A stretch of 39,185 nt of DNA from CAYWYR01 sp964462685 (GTDB lineage Bacteria; Bacteroidota; Ignavibacteria; Kapaibacteriales; UBA2268), in assembly GCA_964462685.1 (NCBI GenBank), contig CAYWYR010000025.1:1-39185 (forward strand), read 5' to 3'. A program made the position numbers and the translations under genes. Of this stretch, positions 25,939 through 34,142 are shown in pieces. The first letter of the stretch is position 1. The number at the start of each line of letters is the position of its first letter. The notes beneath the pieces were generated by a model. It saw only the letters and a list, made by a program, of their open reading frames with translations. It searched no databases and was not told the origin of the DNA.

Positions 25939-26225
25939 ATAATTCTTATGGAAAAGGTTTTATGAAAATTATTCTTCTGAAAGGTGTGACTTTTTCGGTA
26001 GATAAGTGTCTTTGTTTCTGAAGATTAAATATATCTCGTTAGATATAAATGGCTAGAGCTATATGATCTTGAAAAACAATTAATATCAATCAACTAAATA
26101 GGGTTAAAACAGCAGCTTATTACTTTTTTATAATTATCGGATAATTTAAATGGATGATCTCTACTTTGTAAAGCCTCGCCTTTTATTGATGCGGGGAAAT
26201 AGTAAAACCTATTGGAGCAAAGTAT
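25939..26225. other. Intergenic region upstream of the glycan genes
   Basis: 287 nt of AT-rich sequence without a convincing gene. A GGAGCAAAG ribosome binding site lies directly before the sugar transferase ATG. I see no clear terminator for the photolyase gene. Confidence 0.4.
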
Positions 26226-26873
26226 ATGAGGAGATCATTGGACTTAATAATATCCATTATGATATTAATACCTATAATCGCATTAATACCGATATGGTAT
26301 TTAATCCATAGAAGAATAACGAAAAGCCCATTTATATTCGAGCAAGTAAGGGTAGGTAAAAATGGCAAACCTTTTATATGTTTTAAGGTGAGAAGTATTT
26401 ACGATTTTGAAGCAATACCTGAAAGACATCTATTTACTGCTCTAACTTATAGCAGATTTATCAGAAAGTATAGATTTGATGAGCTGCCACAACTTATCAA
26501 TGTGTTAATAGGCGATATGTCCTTGGTAGGGCCACGGCCACTGATGCCCTCGGAGGTAGCAAGCTATTACGAAATAGATAAAAATGTATTCACTCGGCAT
26601 AAGGTAATGCCTGGCATGACTGGAATCAGCCAAATATGCATTAACGAATCTGGCGGAAAGTCAGCAAATTTAATCGCTCAAAAAATTGAGTATGATTTGA
26701 GATACTGTAATGATAACAGCCTTAGAAATGATGTCAGAATCATATATTATACTATATTATATCTGATAACTCAAAGAGTATTGGATGGATCTCTGATATT
26801 ACCACAGACTAATTTATATTTAAATGCTGATATATCTGATAAGAAGCCAGAAACGATACAGGCCGGTCAATGA
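26226..26873 (+). CDS. Bacterial sugar-phosphate transferase (polyprenyl-phosphate, WcaJ/PssY type)
   Basis: Encodes 215 residues. These enzymes transfer a sugar-1-phosphate from a nucleotide sugar to undecaprenyl phosphate to start an O-antigen or exopolysaccharide unit. A single N-terminal membrane helix (about 5-30) is followed by the catalytic core: FEQVRVGKNGKPF-x-CFKVRS, RKYRFDELPQL-NVL-GDMSLVGPRPL, and PGMTGISQI. The usual KFRTM reads KVRSI here. There is no large N-terminal multi-helix domain, so it is the short monotopic form. It overlaps the polysaccharide deacetylase gene by 4 nt. No other glycosyltransferases are in the window. Confidence 0.92.
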   Translation: MRRSLDLIISIMILIPIIALIPIWYLIHRRITKSPFIFEQVRVGKNGKPFICFKVRSIYDFEAIPERHLFTALTYSRFIRKYRFDELPQLINVLIGDMSLVGPRPLMPSEVASYYEIDKNVFTRHKVMPGMTGISQICINESGGKSANLIAQKIEYDLRYCNDNSLRNDVRIIYYTILYLITQRVLDGSLILPQTNLYLNADISDKKPETIQAGQ

Positions 26874-27727
26874 ATGCATTTACAGTTGATGTGGAAGACT
26901 GGTATCACCAGATTGGCACAGGAAGCAGACATTTAGAAAAAGAGAACTGGCCAAATCTAAAACCGCGAGTTGTGGAAAGTACAAATAGGATATTAGATAT
27001 GCTCGGGCATAATAATATTAAAGGGACTTTCTTTTTTCTGGGATATGTGGCAAAGGCTAACCCTGGATTAGTAAGGAGAGCCTATAATGAGGGACATGAA
27101 ATAGCTAGCCATGGGCTAATGCACGATACGATATCAAAATTGGGTAAAGATGAGCTATATAATGATTTAAGCATCTCAAAAAAAATAATTGAAGATATTA
27201 TCGGTGATAGAATATATGGTTATCGGGCCCCGAGTTTCTCTATCGTCAGCAAAACAGAGTGGGCTTATGAACAGATAGCCAAAGCGGGTTACAGATATAG
27301 CTCTTCTGTATTTTCATCCCCTAGGATTAACGGTGGGTGGAGCGGATTTAATAAGCCTGCAATTATCTCTACAAATCAAGGAGATATTCTGGAAATACCT
27401 GTTATTACGGGGAGAGGCTTATATAAATTGCTCCCGCCCGTGGGGGGTGGATATTTCAGGCTTTCACCACTATGGCATACAAAAAGATTTTTAGAAGAAA
27501 ATAAGCGCAATATCATATTCTATATACACCCAAGAGATATCGATGCAGGGCAGCCTATAATTGATATGAGTAGAATACGAAAATTTAGAGCGTATTGTGG
27601 AATAAAATCATGCGAATCCAAATTATCTGAAATATTATCAAAATACTATTGGGGGAAATTAATTGATATTTATCGAATTCAAATCGCAAAAATGATTCAA
27701 TCCCCAAGTTTAGCTAATAAGTGTTAA
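26870..27727 (+). CDS. Polysaccharide deacetylase (NodB family)
   Basis: Encodes 285 residues and removes N-acetyl groups from a surface polysaccharide or its precursor. The N-terminus FTVDVEDWYH carries the metal-binding Asp residues (D7, D10). TFFFLG, the zinc motif H81-x3-H85 in ASHGLMHD, and YRAPSFS follow. The C-terminal part (about 165-235, then YIHPRDIDAGQP) matches the DUF3473-type extension of deacetylases associated with exopolysaccharide loci. It overlaps the sugar transferase upstream by 4 nt (ATGA), forming a two-gene glycan unit. Its stop codon overlaps that of a convergent aldehyde dehydrogenase gene. No signal peptide, so it may act at the cytoplasmic face. Confidence 0.92.
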   Translation: MNAFTVDVEDWYHQIGTGSRHLEKENWPNLKPRVVESTNRILDMLGHNNIKGTFFFLGYVAKANPGLVRRAYNEGHEIASHGLMHDTISKLGKDELYNDLSISKKIIEDIIGDRIYGYRAPSFSIVSKTEWAYEQIAKAGYRYSSSVFSSPRINGGWSGFNKPAIISTNQGDILEIPVITGRGLYKLLPPVGGGYFRLSPLWHTKRFLEENKRNIIFYIHPRDIDAGQPIIDMSRIRKFRAYCGIKSCESKLSEILSKYYWGKLIDIYRIQIAKMIQSPSLANKC

Positions 27728-27733
27728 AACACT
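27720..27733. terminator. Short palindrome spanning two convergent stop codons
   Basis: AGTGTT-AA-AACACT is a perfect inverted repeat in which both the deacetylase stop (27725-27727) and the aldehyde dehydrogenase stop (27724-27726, minus) are embedded. It lacks a clear T tract, so its role as a bidirectional terminator is only a suggestion. Confidence 0.4.
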
Positions 27734-29130
27734 ATCAGTTTCTTTTCAACCATGCTTTCCATAGCGTATTTTGTGCCTTCTCTACCAAAGCCAGAATCAC
27801 CAACTCCACCATAAGGCATATAATCCATACGGAAGCCAGGTACAGAATTGAATATAACACCGCCGTAGCGAAGCTTTCTTTGTGAACTCTTCATATTACT
27901 CAAACTATTGGTAAATATTCCGCACTGAAGCCCAAAACGGGTGTCATTGGCTATCCGTATTGCATCTTCAAAGTCTTTTGCTTTCTGCATAACTCCAACC
28001 GGGCCGAATATTTCGTCCCGTATAATCTTGCTATCTTCGGAAGCGTTTTCGATAAGGGTTGGCTTTAAAATATTATGATCTTTGTCTTGCTTGCCTCCGT
28101 AGAGAATCTTCGCTCCGTTCTGTTTAGCTTCATCAATCCATTCGCTTACTCTATCTACATCGGATTCGGATATCATAGGTCCGCACACAGTGCCTTTTTC
28201 ATGCGGGTTCCCATAAGATACTTTCTCAAACTCAGAGATTAATATATCTTTAAAATCATCGTAAATATCAGATAAAGCTATTATTCTTTGGGTACTGATG
28301 CATATCTGCCCTGCATAAAGAAGTGTACCATAGGCTACTTGTTCAGCTACAGACTGGAGATCGGTATCTCTGTCAATTACCACAGGGGCGTTGCCACCGA
28401 GCTCTAAGGTAATATGTTTTTTACCGCAGTTTTTCTTTATGTCCCATCCTACTTTATCGCTACCTGTAAATGTAATCTTTTTAATTTTATCCGATTCGAC
28501 CATATTGCCCATTTTGCTACCCGAGGCTATAATAAGATTGAACATTCCTTTGGGCATATCTACTTTATCTATGATTTTAGAGAATTCGATAGCGGTAACT
28601 GGAGTGCTGCTTGCTGGTTTGATAATAATCGGATTGCCTGTAGCGATAGCAGGGGCCACTTTATGCATCATCAGGTTGAGCGGGAAATTAAAAGGTGTAA
28701 TCCCCAGCACGGGGCCGACAGGCATATTCACTGTATATGCGGTACGCCCTTCTGCTTTACCATAATCGAGATTCAGTTTTTCGCCTCCGAACCTTATCGT
28801 TTCTTCGGCCGCCAGGTGAAGGGTTTGCTGTGCTCTTTGTAGTTCTGTATTTGCATAGTCTATCGGTTTGCCGGCTTCCGAGCAGATGATCTCGGCTAAA
28901 TTCTGTGCGTTTTTCTCAACGCCATCCGCGATATCATGTAATATTCGTTGACGTTCACCGCTTGATAGTGAGCTGGTTTCATTAAAGGCTTCATCTGCTG
29001 ACTGGATTACGTTATCTATATCTTTTTCATCGGCGGTATTAAGTTCCTTAATTAATTTACCTGTGTATTTGTCATACACCGATAATCTATCTCCATTTCC
29101 TTCCGTAAATTTCCCGTTGATATAGTGCAT
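27724..29130 (-). CDS. NAD(P)-dependent aldehyde dehydrogenase
   Basis: Encodes 468 residues from the ATG at 29130 (MHYINGKF, a standard ALDH beginning). A 45-residue extension to 29265 in the same frame is discounted because it runs into the acetyltransferase gene. The catalytic Cys is C277 in YAGQICIST, the general base is E243 in LELGGNAP, the substrate-site Asn is N148 in PFNFP, and the cofactor Lys is K171 in IIIKPASSTP. The closest subtypes by motif are lactaldehyde or succinate-semialdehyde dehydrogenases, but the substrate cannot be fixed. It lies 56 nt downstream of an acetyltransferase gene, possibly in one operon. Confidence 0.92.
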   Translation of the reverse strand: MHYINGKFTEGNGDRLSVYDKYTGKLIKELNTADEKDIDNVIQSADEAFNETSSLSSGERQRILHDIADGVEKNAQNLAEIICSEAGKPIDYANTELQRAQQTLHLAAEETIRFGGEKLNLDYGKAEGRTAYTVNMPVGPVLGITPFNFPLNLMMHKVAPAIATGNPIIIKPASSTPVTAIEFSKIIDKVDMPKGMFNLIIASGSKMGNMVESDKIKKITFTGSDKVGWDIKKNCGKKHITLELGGNAPVVIDRDTDLQSVAEQVAYGTLLYAGQICISTQRIIALSDIYDDFKDILISEFEKVSYGNPHEKGTVCGPMISESDVDRVSEWIDEAKQNGAKILYGGKQDKDHNILKPTLIENASEDSKIIRDEIFGPVGVMQKAKDFEDAIRIANDTRFGLQCGIFTNSLSNMKSSQRKLRYGGVIFNSVPGFRMDYMPYGGVGDSGFGREGTKYAMESMVEKKLIVF

Positions 29131-29186
29131 CTTTCCCTTAATATTAATTGTATATATAATATAGAAGTATCGGCATGGAAAATAAT

Positions 29187-29681
29187 TTATTCGAGTACTT
29201 TTCCATAATAAAACTGGCCTATCCTGCCTTCTTGGGTTATGCATACTTTTGGTAGAAATGCCCATTTCTCATAGCTTTGTTTCTCTACTAATCTTATTGA
29301 TGATGTGTTCGATTCTAGGATAATAGCGAAAATACTGATAATAGAATTCTCAAATGCTACTTGTTCTAAGCCAGTTATTAGCCTGCTGGCTATCCCGCGA
29401 TTCCTGTATTTCCGATGTATGTAGAAGCTGATTTCCGCTGAGTCTGATAATGCTTTTCGCTCTTTCCTATAAGGCGATAAATAGGCGAAACCAGTGATTA
29501 TACTATCAATATGAGCAACTATCATCTTATAAGGGGTTTGTATGGATTGCTCAATCTTATTATCGAAATGAGTGATATCTACTTTCTCAGTAAAAGCGTT
29601 TGCTCCGCCTTCGGCAATTGCATCATTGAATATTCCCGTTATCTGGGTCGCATCTTCTTTTTCTACTAATCTTATATTCAT
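29187..29681 (-). CDS. GNAT-family N-acetyltransferase
   Basis: Encodes 164 residues. N-terminal IRLVEKEDATQITGIFNDAI is the GNAT first strand and helix. IVAHIDSIITGFAYLSPY and then SFYIHRKYRNRGIASRLI form the acetyl-CoA pyrophosphate loop (R/Q-x2-G-x-G/A pattern as RNRGIA). The overall layout is closest to phosphinothricin/streptothricin-type acetyltransferases. The gene begins 1 nt after the stop of the preceding lipoprotein nuclease gene on the same strand, so they are co-transcribed. The target amine is unknown. Confidence 0.88.
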   Translation of the reverse strand: MNIRLVEKEDATQITGIFNDAIAEGGANAFTEKVDITHFDNKIEQSIQTPYKMIVAHIDSIITGFAYLSPYRKERKALSDSAEISFYIHRKYRNRGIASRLITGLEQVAFENSIISIFAIILESNTSSIRLVEKQSYEKWAFLPKVCITQEGRIGQFYYGKVLE

Positions 29682-29682
29682 A

Positions 29683-30702
29683 TTAAAGAGCTATAGGTTC
29701 AGATCCTGTTATTATCTCGATCACAACAGGGTTATGATCAGATATCCTGAGTGCTGCTTTTTCCGATATACTAAGTCTATCCTGCATATCAAAAACATAG
29801 CCTTTATGGAACTCATCCAGTTTTTTGAAATTATAGATAATATTATCATAATTCTTGGTGCCTCTTGTATTTGTTTTGGCTCGTTGGGGGATTGCCCAGG
29901 CTACATCAGGTATCCTGGTGAGGTCGTCAAAATCAACGGGTGCCGCATTCAGATCTCCAAGGAGCAGTAGGTGTTCATATTTAGTTGAGTATTGGTTATA
30001 AATATCATCAAGGACATTGATTTCCTGTTCTACTATATCAGGATCGGTATGTATGTTAATCAAAGTAAAATCAAAATCACCGGACTCAAACGAGCATAGA
30101 TAAGGCTCTCTGTGGAGGAGATCGTCGGGGTCAGGCCACATATCACAAAACTCTAGCTCTACTAAATCCTTTCTGTAAAGGAAGGCATATTGTTCTTTCG
30201 ATATCGTACGGCCTAAGGGCGGGCTAACTGTTAAGCCCCAAGTACTTCTACCCATACGGTCATGCAGTTTTTCTATAGCATCGCCTGTCTTGTCTCGTAT
30301 TTCCTGAATGGCGATCAGATCGAATTCATTTAGGATTTTGATAAGGTTTATCATTACGTCTTCTTTGCCGACTTTGCTCCTGCCAAAGACCTGTATATTG
30401 AAGCTGGCGATTTTTATGATACCATTGTCGCTATCTGCATTTTGGCTTTTTAAGAACTTATCGAGTTCCGAGGGAGGGGCTAATGATTCACTATCAGCGG
30501 GAGGCTGGGGATTGATTCCCATACCTATACACATATCGATAAACTGCTGTTCGGTAATTATGGATTGCAGCATACCAGGCAATAGTTCATATACCGATTT
30601 TAAGTATCCTTCGCTGTAATCTGATTTGCCCGCCTCTGAGCAGCCGTTTATCATTACCGAAAATATGGCCGCTAGAATTAGAACTATTGGTTTTCTCAGC
30701 AT
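29683..30702 (-). CDS. Lipoprotein endonuclease/exonuclease/phosphatase (EEP) family protein
   Basis: Encodes 339 residues. A hydrophobic signal ends in a loose lipobox I-N-G-C with Cys at 21, so the protein is probably membrane-anchored. The EEP (DNase I-like) fold is clear from about residue 95: IKIASFNIQVFG with the catalytic Asn, LIAIQEIRD with the metal-binding Glu, LLGDLNAAP with the D-x-N pair, and ISDHNPVVIEI with the final Asp-His. Relatives hydrolyse nucleic acids or phosphoesters; a surface nuclease is the likeliest reading here. GGGGATC precedes the ATG. It heads the nuclease-acetyltransferase-aldehyde dehydrogenase group. Confidence 0.88.
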   Translation of the reverse strand: MLRKPIVLILAAIFSVMINGCSEAGKSDYSEGYLKSVYELLPGMLQSIITEQQFIDMCIGMGINPQPPADSESLAPPSELDKFLKSQNADSDNGIIKIASFNIQVFGRSKVGKEDVMINLIKILNEFDLIAIQEIRDKTGDAIEKLHDRMGRSTWGLTVSPPLGRTISKEQYAFLYRKDLVELEFCDMWPDPDDLLHREPYLCSFESGDFDFTLINIHTDPDIVEQEINVLDDIYNQYSTKYEHLLLLGDLNAAPVDFDDLTRIPDVAWAIPQRAKTNTRGTKNYDNIIYNFKKLDEFHKGYVFDMQDRLSISEKAALRISDHNPVVIEIITGSEPIAL

Positions 30703-30815
30703 TGATCCCCCATCTTTTTACTGAACACAAAAATAACTAAAAAATCAAGGTGTCAAAAAAACGTTCAGACAGATTGGTATCTTGCAGCATCTCAAAAATC
30801 CCAGATTGAAAAAAA

Positions 30816-31478
30816 ATGACTAAAACCGAGCTTTTGATAGTTGGATTGGGAAATCCCGGCCCCCAGTATGAAACAACAAGACATAATATAGGATGGCTTA
30901 TCCTTGATGAGTTTGCTTATGAGAAAAAGCTGGATTTCACAGAACCTTCAAATTATCTGATATCTGAGTTTAAGTATGCTGGCAAGCAGTGTGCTTTGAT
31001 GAAGCCGCTTACATTTATGAATCTAAGTGGCAGGGCGGTTCGCAGTTATGCTAATAAGCATGAGCTGGGGCCTGAGCGGATAATTGTGATCTCTGATGAG
31101 TATAATTTCCCATTAGGAAAAGTGCAGCTCAAAAAAGGCGGCTCAGATGGTGGGCATAACGGGCTTAAATCACTTATAGCGGAACTCGGTACACCTGCGT
31201 TCTGGCGTTTGCGCGCTGGTATAAGTAAGGATTTTGGCCCGGGTGGGCTTGTTGATTATGTATTGGGCCAATTTAACGAGGGCGAAATACCAGACCTTAA
31301 TATATCGATTAAGAAGGGTGCAAATGCTATCACAACTATTCTCAAGAACGGGCCGCAGAAAGCAGTAGCTGCTATCAATATCAAGAAAGTGGAAACCAAA
31401 GAAGAGCCAAAACAAAAGCCCAGCGGAAATTCTCTTGATAAGGGTAATGAAGAGTCTAAAGATTCTAACGATAAATAA
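30816..31478 (+). CDS. pth: Peptidyl-tRNA hydrolase
   Basis: Releases tRNA from prematurely dropped peptidyl-tRNA. Encodes 220 residues. The first 190 match the family with all key residues: N13 in GLGNPG, H23 in TRHNIG, N69 in FMNLSG, D94 in ISDEYNFP, and N115 in GGHNGLKS. The DEYNFP loop replaces the commoner DDLDLP. The last 30 residues are a charged Lys/Glu/Asn tail not found in most homologs. The A-rich sequence before the ATG has no clear Shine-Dalgarno. The gene converges on a toxin gene across a shared hairpin. Confidence 0.96.
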   Translation: MTKTELLIVGLGNPGPQYETTRHNIGWLILDEFAYEKKLDFTEPSNYLISEFKYAGKQCALMKPLTFMNLSGRAVRSYANKHELGPERIIVISDEYNFPLGKVQLKKGGSDGGHNGLKSLIAELGTPAFWRLRAGISKDFGPGGLVDYVLGQFNEGEIPDLNISIKKGANAITTILKNGPQKAVAAINIKKVETKEEPKQKPSGNSLDKGNEESKDSNDK

Positions 31479-31484
31479 CTACTG

Positions 31485-31507
31485 AAGTAAGTTAAAGCTT
31501 ACTTTTT
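31485..31507 (+). terminator. Terminator of pth overlapping the toxin 3' end
   Basis: AAGTAAG (31485-31491) and CTTACTT (31498-31504) pair perfectly around a 6-nt loop, followed by TTT. The right arm includes the stop codon of the convergent toxin gene. Confidence 0.75.
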
Positions 31508-31831
31508 GATACCGGATGGAAGATCGACCCTATCATGTATATCCGCTAGATAGACTACCACATTCTGCCCGCTATCGTGAACTTTGAAATAGACGCGGGT
31601 AAGTATGCTGAAACCGTCGTGTTCGCCTCTTTTTCTTATCGCAACTCTGAACCTGTCATTTTGATTGCTTATACTTCTGCCCTGCATAGGGTTCTCGAGC
31701 AATTGCACTTCAAGCTGCTCAAGCTCTTTTTTGAGTGAGGGATATTTAGCATTTAGAGATTTTGCGTTTTGACGAAAGCTCGGGGTGGTTATAATCTCAA
31801 TATTTTGGTTAGTATTTATTTCTTCTTTCAT
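31499..31831 (-). CDS. RelE/ParE-like toxin
   Basis: Encodes 110 residues. After a polar start, IITTPSFRQNAKSLNAKYPSL and a second amphipathic helix lead to NPMQGRSI, then FRVAIRKRGEHDGFSILTRVYF and VVVYLADIHD. This helix-helix-sheet order with a basic strand (RVAIRKRG) is that of RelE/ParE-superfamily toxins, most of which cut ribosome-bound mRNA or poison gyrase. The start overlaps the stop of the upstream antitoxin gene by 4 nt (ATGA), the standard antitoxin-first arrangement. Family is inferred from pattern and context; the target is not predictable. Confidence 0.75.
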   Translation of the reverse strand: MKEEINTNQNIEIITTPSFRQNAKSLNAKYPSLKKELEQLEVQLLENPMQGRSISNQNDRFRVAIRKRGEHDGFSILTRVYFKVHDSGQNVVVYLADIHDRVDLPSGIKK

Positions 31832-32058
31832 ATCTCATCTATAAATTTGCTGAGCGTTACTTTGGGTTGCTTACCCTGTTCGATTTCATATATCTCTTTT
31901 ATAGCGGATTCCATCGTTTCTTCATGTTTGCTGTTTTCAGAGCTTTCTATGAGTTGTTGGAAGTAACCTATACTGATCTGCACGGCTACAACCTCCCCCC
32001 GGTGATCGCTGACGTACTTAACCTTATCATTAATATCTGCTGTTTTCTTTTTTATCAT
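31828..32058 (-). CDS. Antitoxin, partner of the RelE/ParE-like toxin
   Basis: Encodes 76 residues. The middle reads YVSDHRGEVVAVQISIGYFQQLIE, resembling the Phd/YefM-like strand-turn-helix of prevent-host-death antitoxins (a short strand on V-A-V-Q-I-S followed by a Y-x-x-L helix). The acidic C-terminal part (SKHEETMESAIKEIYEIE ... LSKFIDEI) would bind the toxin. It starts 9 nt downstream of an Nramp-like transporter gene, so it might also be read from that promoter. Confidence 0.75.
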   Translation of the reverse strand: MIKKKTADINDKVKYVSDHRGEVVAVQISIGYFQQLIESSENSKHEETMESAIKEIYEIEQGKQPKVTLSKFIDEI

Positions 32059-32067
32059 TTTGAAATT

Positions 32068-33336
32068 CTAAACTGATAAATACCAAATCGCGAGAGAAAC
32101 GGTAAATGCAAGCCCAAGATAGCTAATTGTTTTCAGAAATATACTTGGCCTGTACTCCAAATCTACATTTTTTCCTTGCATAGCGATAATATTCAGCAAA
32201 CCGAATACCGGTGCGGCTATAAAGGAAACAGTAGTAACAAAATCAATTAAATCAGTTAAACGGTTTTGGTATAATGATATTATTGCCACCGCCCCGATTG
32301 ATATAATGATCACTAACATTTTGTAATACTTTCGTGAACTCTTAGGGCTTATCTGATTAATTGTCTCTTCGATGGCCCTAGGATATGCATCAACTACTGT
32401 TAGTGTGGTGGATACCATAGTTATCAGGGCGACAAAACTGATTATAGGTAATGCCCAGTTACCTAAAGAATCGGTGTATAGCTGTATAAGCTGACCGATA
32501 AAACCAACGGCTGAGCCTGAGATCTCTTCACCGCTGCCGAATAATACAAAAGCCCCGAGAGATAAGAACAGGCATGCTAAAACTGTTGTGGTATAGTACC
32601 CGACTCTGAAATCGAAAAGTGTCTGTTGGAGGTCTATTCTTTTGACTTCTGATTTTTCTTTTTCCAGTGCCCATAGTGATGACCAGCTAGAAGCCTCTAC
32701 GGGAGCTGGCATCCAGCCCACAAGTGCTATCATGAAGCCAGCTGCTATCTCCCCGGAAAAAGGTACGAATGAGCGGTATATAGATTCAGTGGCTATAGTA
32801 GAACCGCTTCCGACAAATCCAGCAAGTGATACTATAAAAGATATCAGGGTGAATACTGCCAGTGATATTATCATATACTTTACGGACTTATCAAGCAGTT
32901 TGTAATTGCCCATAAGTAGAGTCAGTGCTATAGAGATACATACTATAAAAGATATGGCCGTGAGGGAAACTGATTCAGCGATATCTCCCATTATATAGAT
33001 CGCTATAAATTTGAATATCGCAGCAGTTACTATCGTAACACCGGCGGCACTTATAAACGAAGTTATCAGATTGAGTAGCAAAAATAGAATAACTGCCGGC
33101 TTACCTATCCTAGCGTATCCAGCTATAATGCTTTCCCCGGTAGCAGCAGTATATCGCTGGCCATATTCAAAGAAAGGGTACTTGAGGAGATTTGCCACGA
33201 TTACTAAAAGCAGTAGGGAAAAACCGTAGTTACCCCCAGCTCTTGTAGATTGGACAAGATGGGACGCACCTATTGCAGCACCGGCAAAGAGTATCCCAGG
33301 ACCGAGTTTAGATAGTAGGTTCAGTATCTTTTGCAT
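32068..33336 (-). CDS. Nramp-related transporter with altered metal-site motifs
   Basis: Encodes 422 residues with about 11 membrane segments. The overall Nramp/LeuT-like layout is recognisable: N-terminal LGPGILFAGAAIGASHLVQS, then YGFSLLLLVIVANLLKYPFFEYGQRY, TGESIIAGY. The sites that bind metal in classical Nramp proteins are changed. The TM1 DPGN motif is replaced near G23-A-S-H26, and the TM6 MPH motif reads M209-P-A-P212. The protein therefore belongs to a divergent branch and should not be called a Mn/Fe transporter on family membership alone. It lies between the TatD fusion (59 nt upstream) and the antitoxin gene. Confidence 0.8.
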   Translation of the reverse strand: MQKILNLLSKLGPGILFAGAAIGASHLVQSTRAGGNYGFSLLLLVIVANLLKYPFFEYGQRYTAATGESIIAGYARIGKPAVILFLLLNLITSFISAAGVTIVTAAIFKFIAIYIMGDIAESVSLTAISFIVCISIALTLLMGNYKLLDKSVKYMIISLAVFTLISFIVSLAGFVGSGSTIATESIYRSFVPFSGEIAAGFMIALVGWMPAPVEASSWSSLWALEKEKSEVKRIDLQQTLFDFRVGYYTTTVLACLFLSLGAFVLFGSGEEISGSAVGFIGQLIQLYTDSLGNWALPIISFVALITMVSTTLTVVDAYPRAIEETINQISPKSSRKYYKMLVIIISIGAVAIISLYQNRLTDLIDFVTTVSFIAAPVFGLLNIIAMQGKNVDLEYRPSIFLKTISYLGLAFTVSLAIWYLSV

Positions 33337-33395
33337 ATAGTAAATCTAATCAATTAGATACTAATACAATAATACTGTTAGCCTAAATTAAATTA

Positions 33396-34142
33396 TCACC
33401 AAACAGGATAGTAAGTTATACTCAACCTGGGAACAGCAAAATATCTGTTGAACGGTACATCTTCGAAAAGCTGGTTTGCACCACGATTATTTGTAATAAA
33501 GAAGTTACCGGTCAACTCCTCCTGTTGTAGCATGAACAAAAAACCAGCGTTGAAGTTAATTATCTGCTCCTGAATCTGTAAATCATAGCCTATACCAAAG
33601 GAGGCACTCAAAAGAAAATTTTCAAACTCAAATGTAACTGGTTCAACATTATCCGGATTCCCTGGAATAGGGGCTGCAATTGAATAAGTTTCTTCTGCGA
33701 ATACCATACCGCCACCAACACCTATGATAAAGTTGATAGCATTATCAGGGTTTAGATTAAAATTCGCCATAGCGAGTATCTTATTATAAGTATAAGGATC
33801 AATATCCGGGAAATCCTCGGTTATGGCACTGTTCTGGGAATAGATATAGGACAATTCAGTAGAAAAATAGCGGTTGAAGTGATAATCAAGGTTTCCACCA
33901 AAAGCTAAAAGTCCATCCTGCGAGCGAGAGGAAGTACCTACTCTTCCATCATCCTCTATATATGTCAAATTATCTATAATTGTATTCCCACCAATAAGAA
34001 CTCCTATACCAAATGTTTTGTCGGTAGTGTTATCTACTTCTTCGGTATCGTCTTCATAGCCGTCATATCGTCCTTGGGCATGTGTGCTTACTCCAAAAGC
34101 AAGCATTATGAAAGAGATAAGCGTAAATTTGAAGAATTCCAT
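33396..34142 (-). other. Possible independent CDS: outer-membrane barrel protein from internal ATG
   Basis: The internal ATG at 34140-34142 begins a 248-residue product with a standard signal peptide (basic start MEFFKF, hydrophobic core, STHAQ cleavage site). It would be a complete exported outer-membrane barrel protein of usual size. No Shine-Dalgarno precedes it, but an A-rich GAAAACGCA does. This makes the longer frame look like a TatD gene whose stop has been lost and which now overlaps, in frame, the start of the next gene. Confidence 0.6.

Noticed and set aside
28391..28842. Plus-strand frames inside the aldehyde dehydrogenase gene
   Set aside because: They are antisense shadows of a clear enzyme gene and have no recognisable domain.
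29131..29265. N-terminal extension of the aldehyde dehydrogenase
   Set aside because: It overlaps the acetyltransferase gene, lacks similarity to the family and the ATG at 29130 begins a canonical start.
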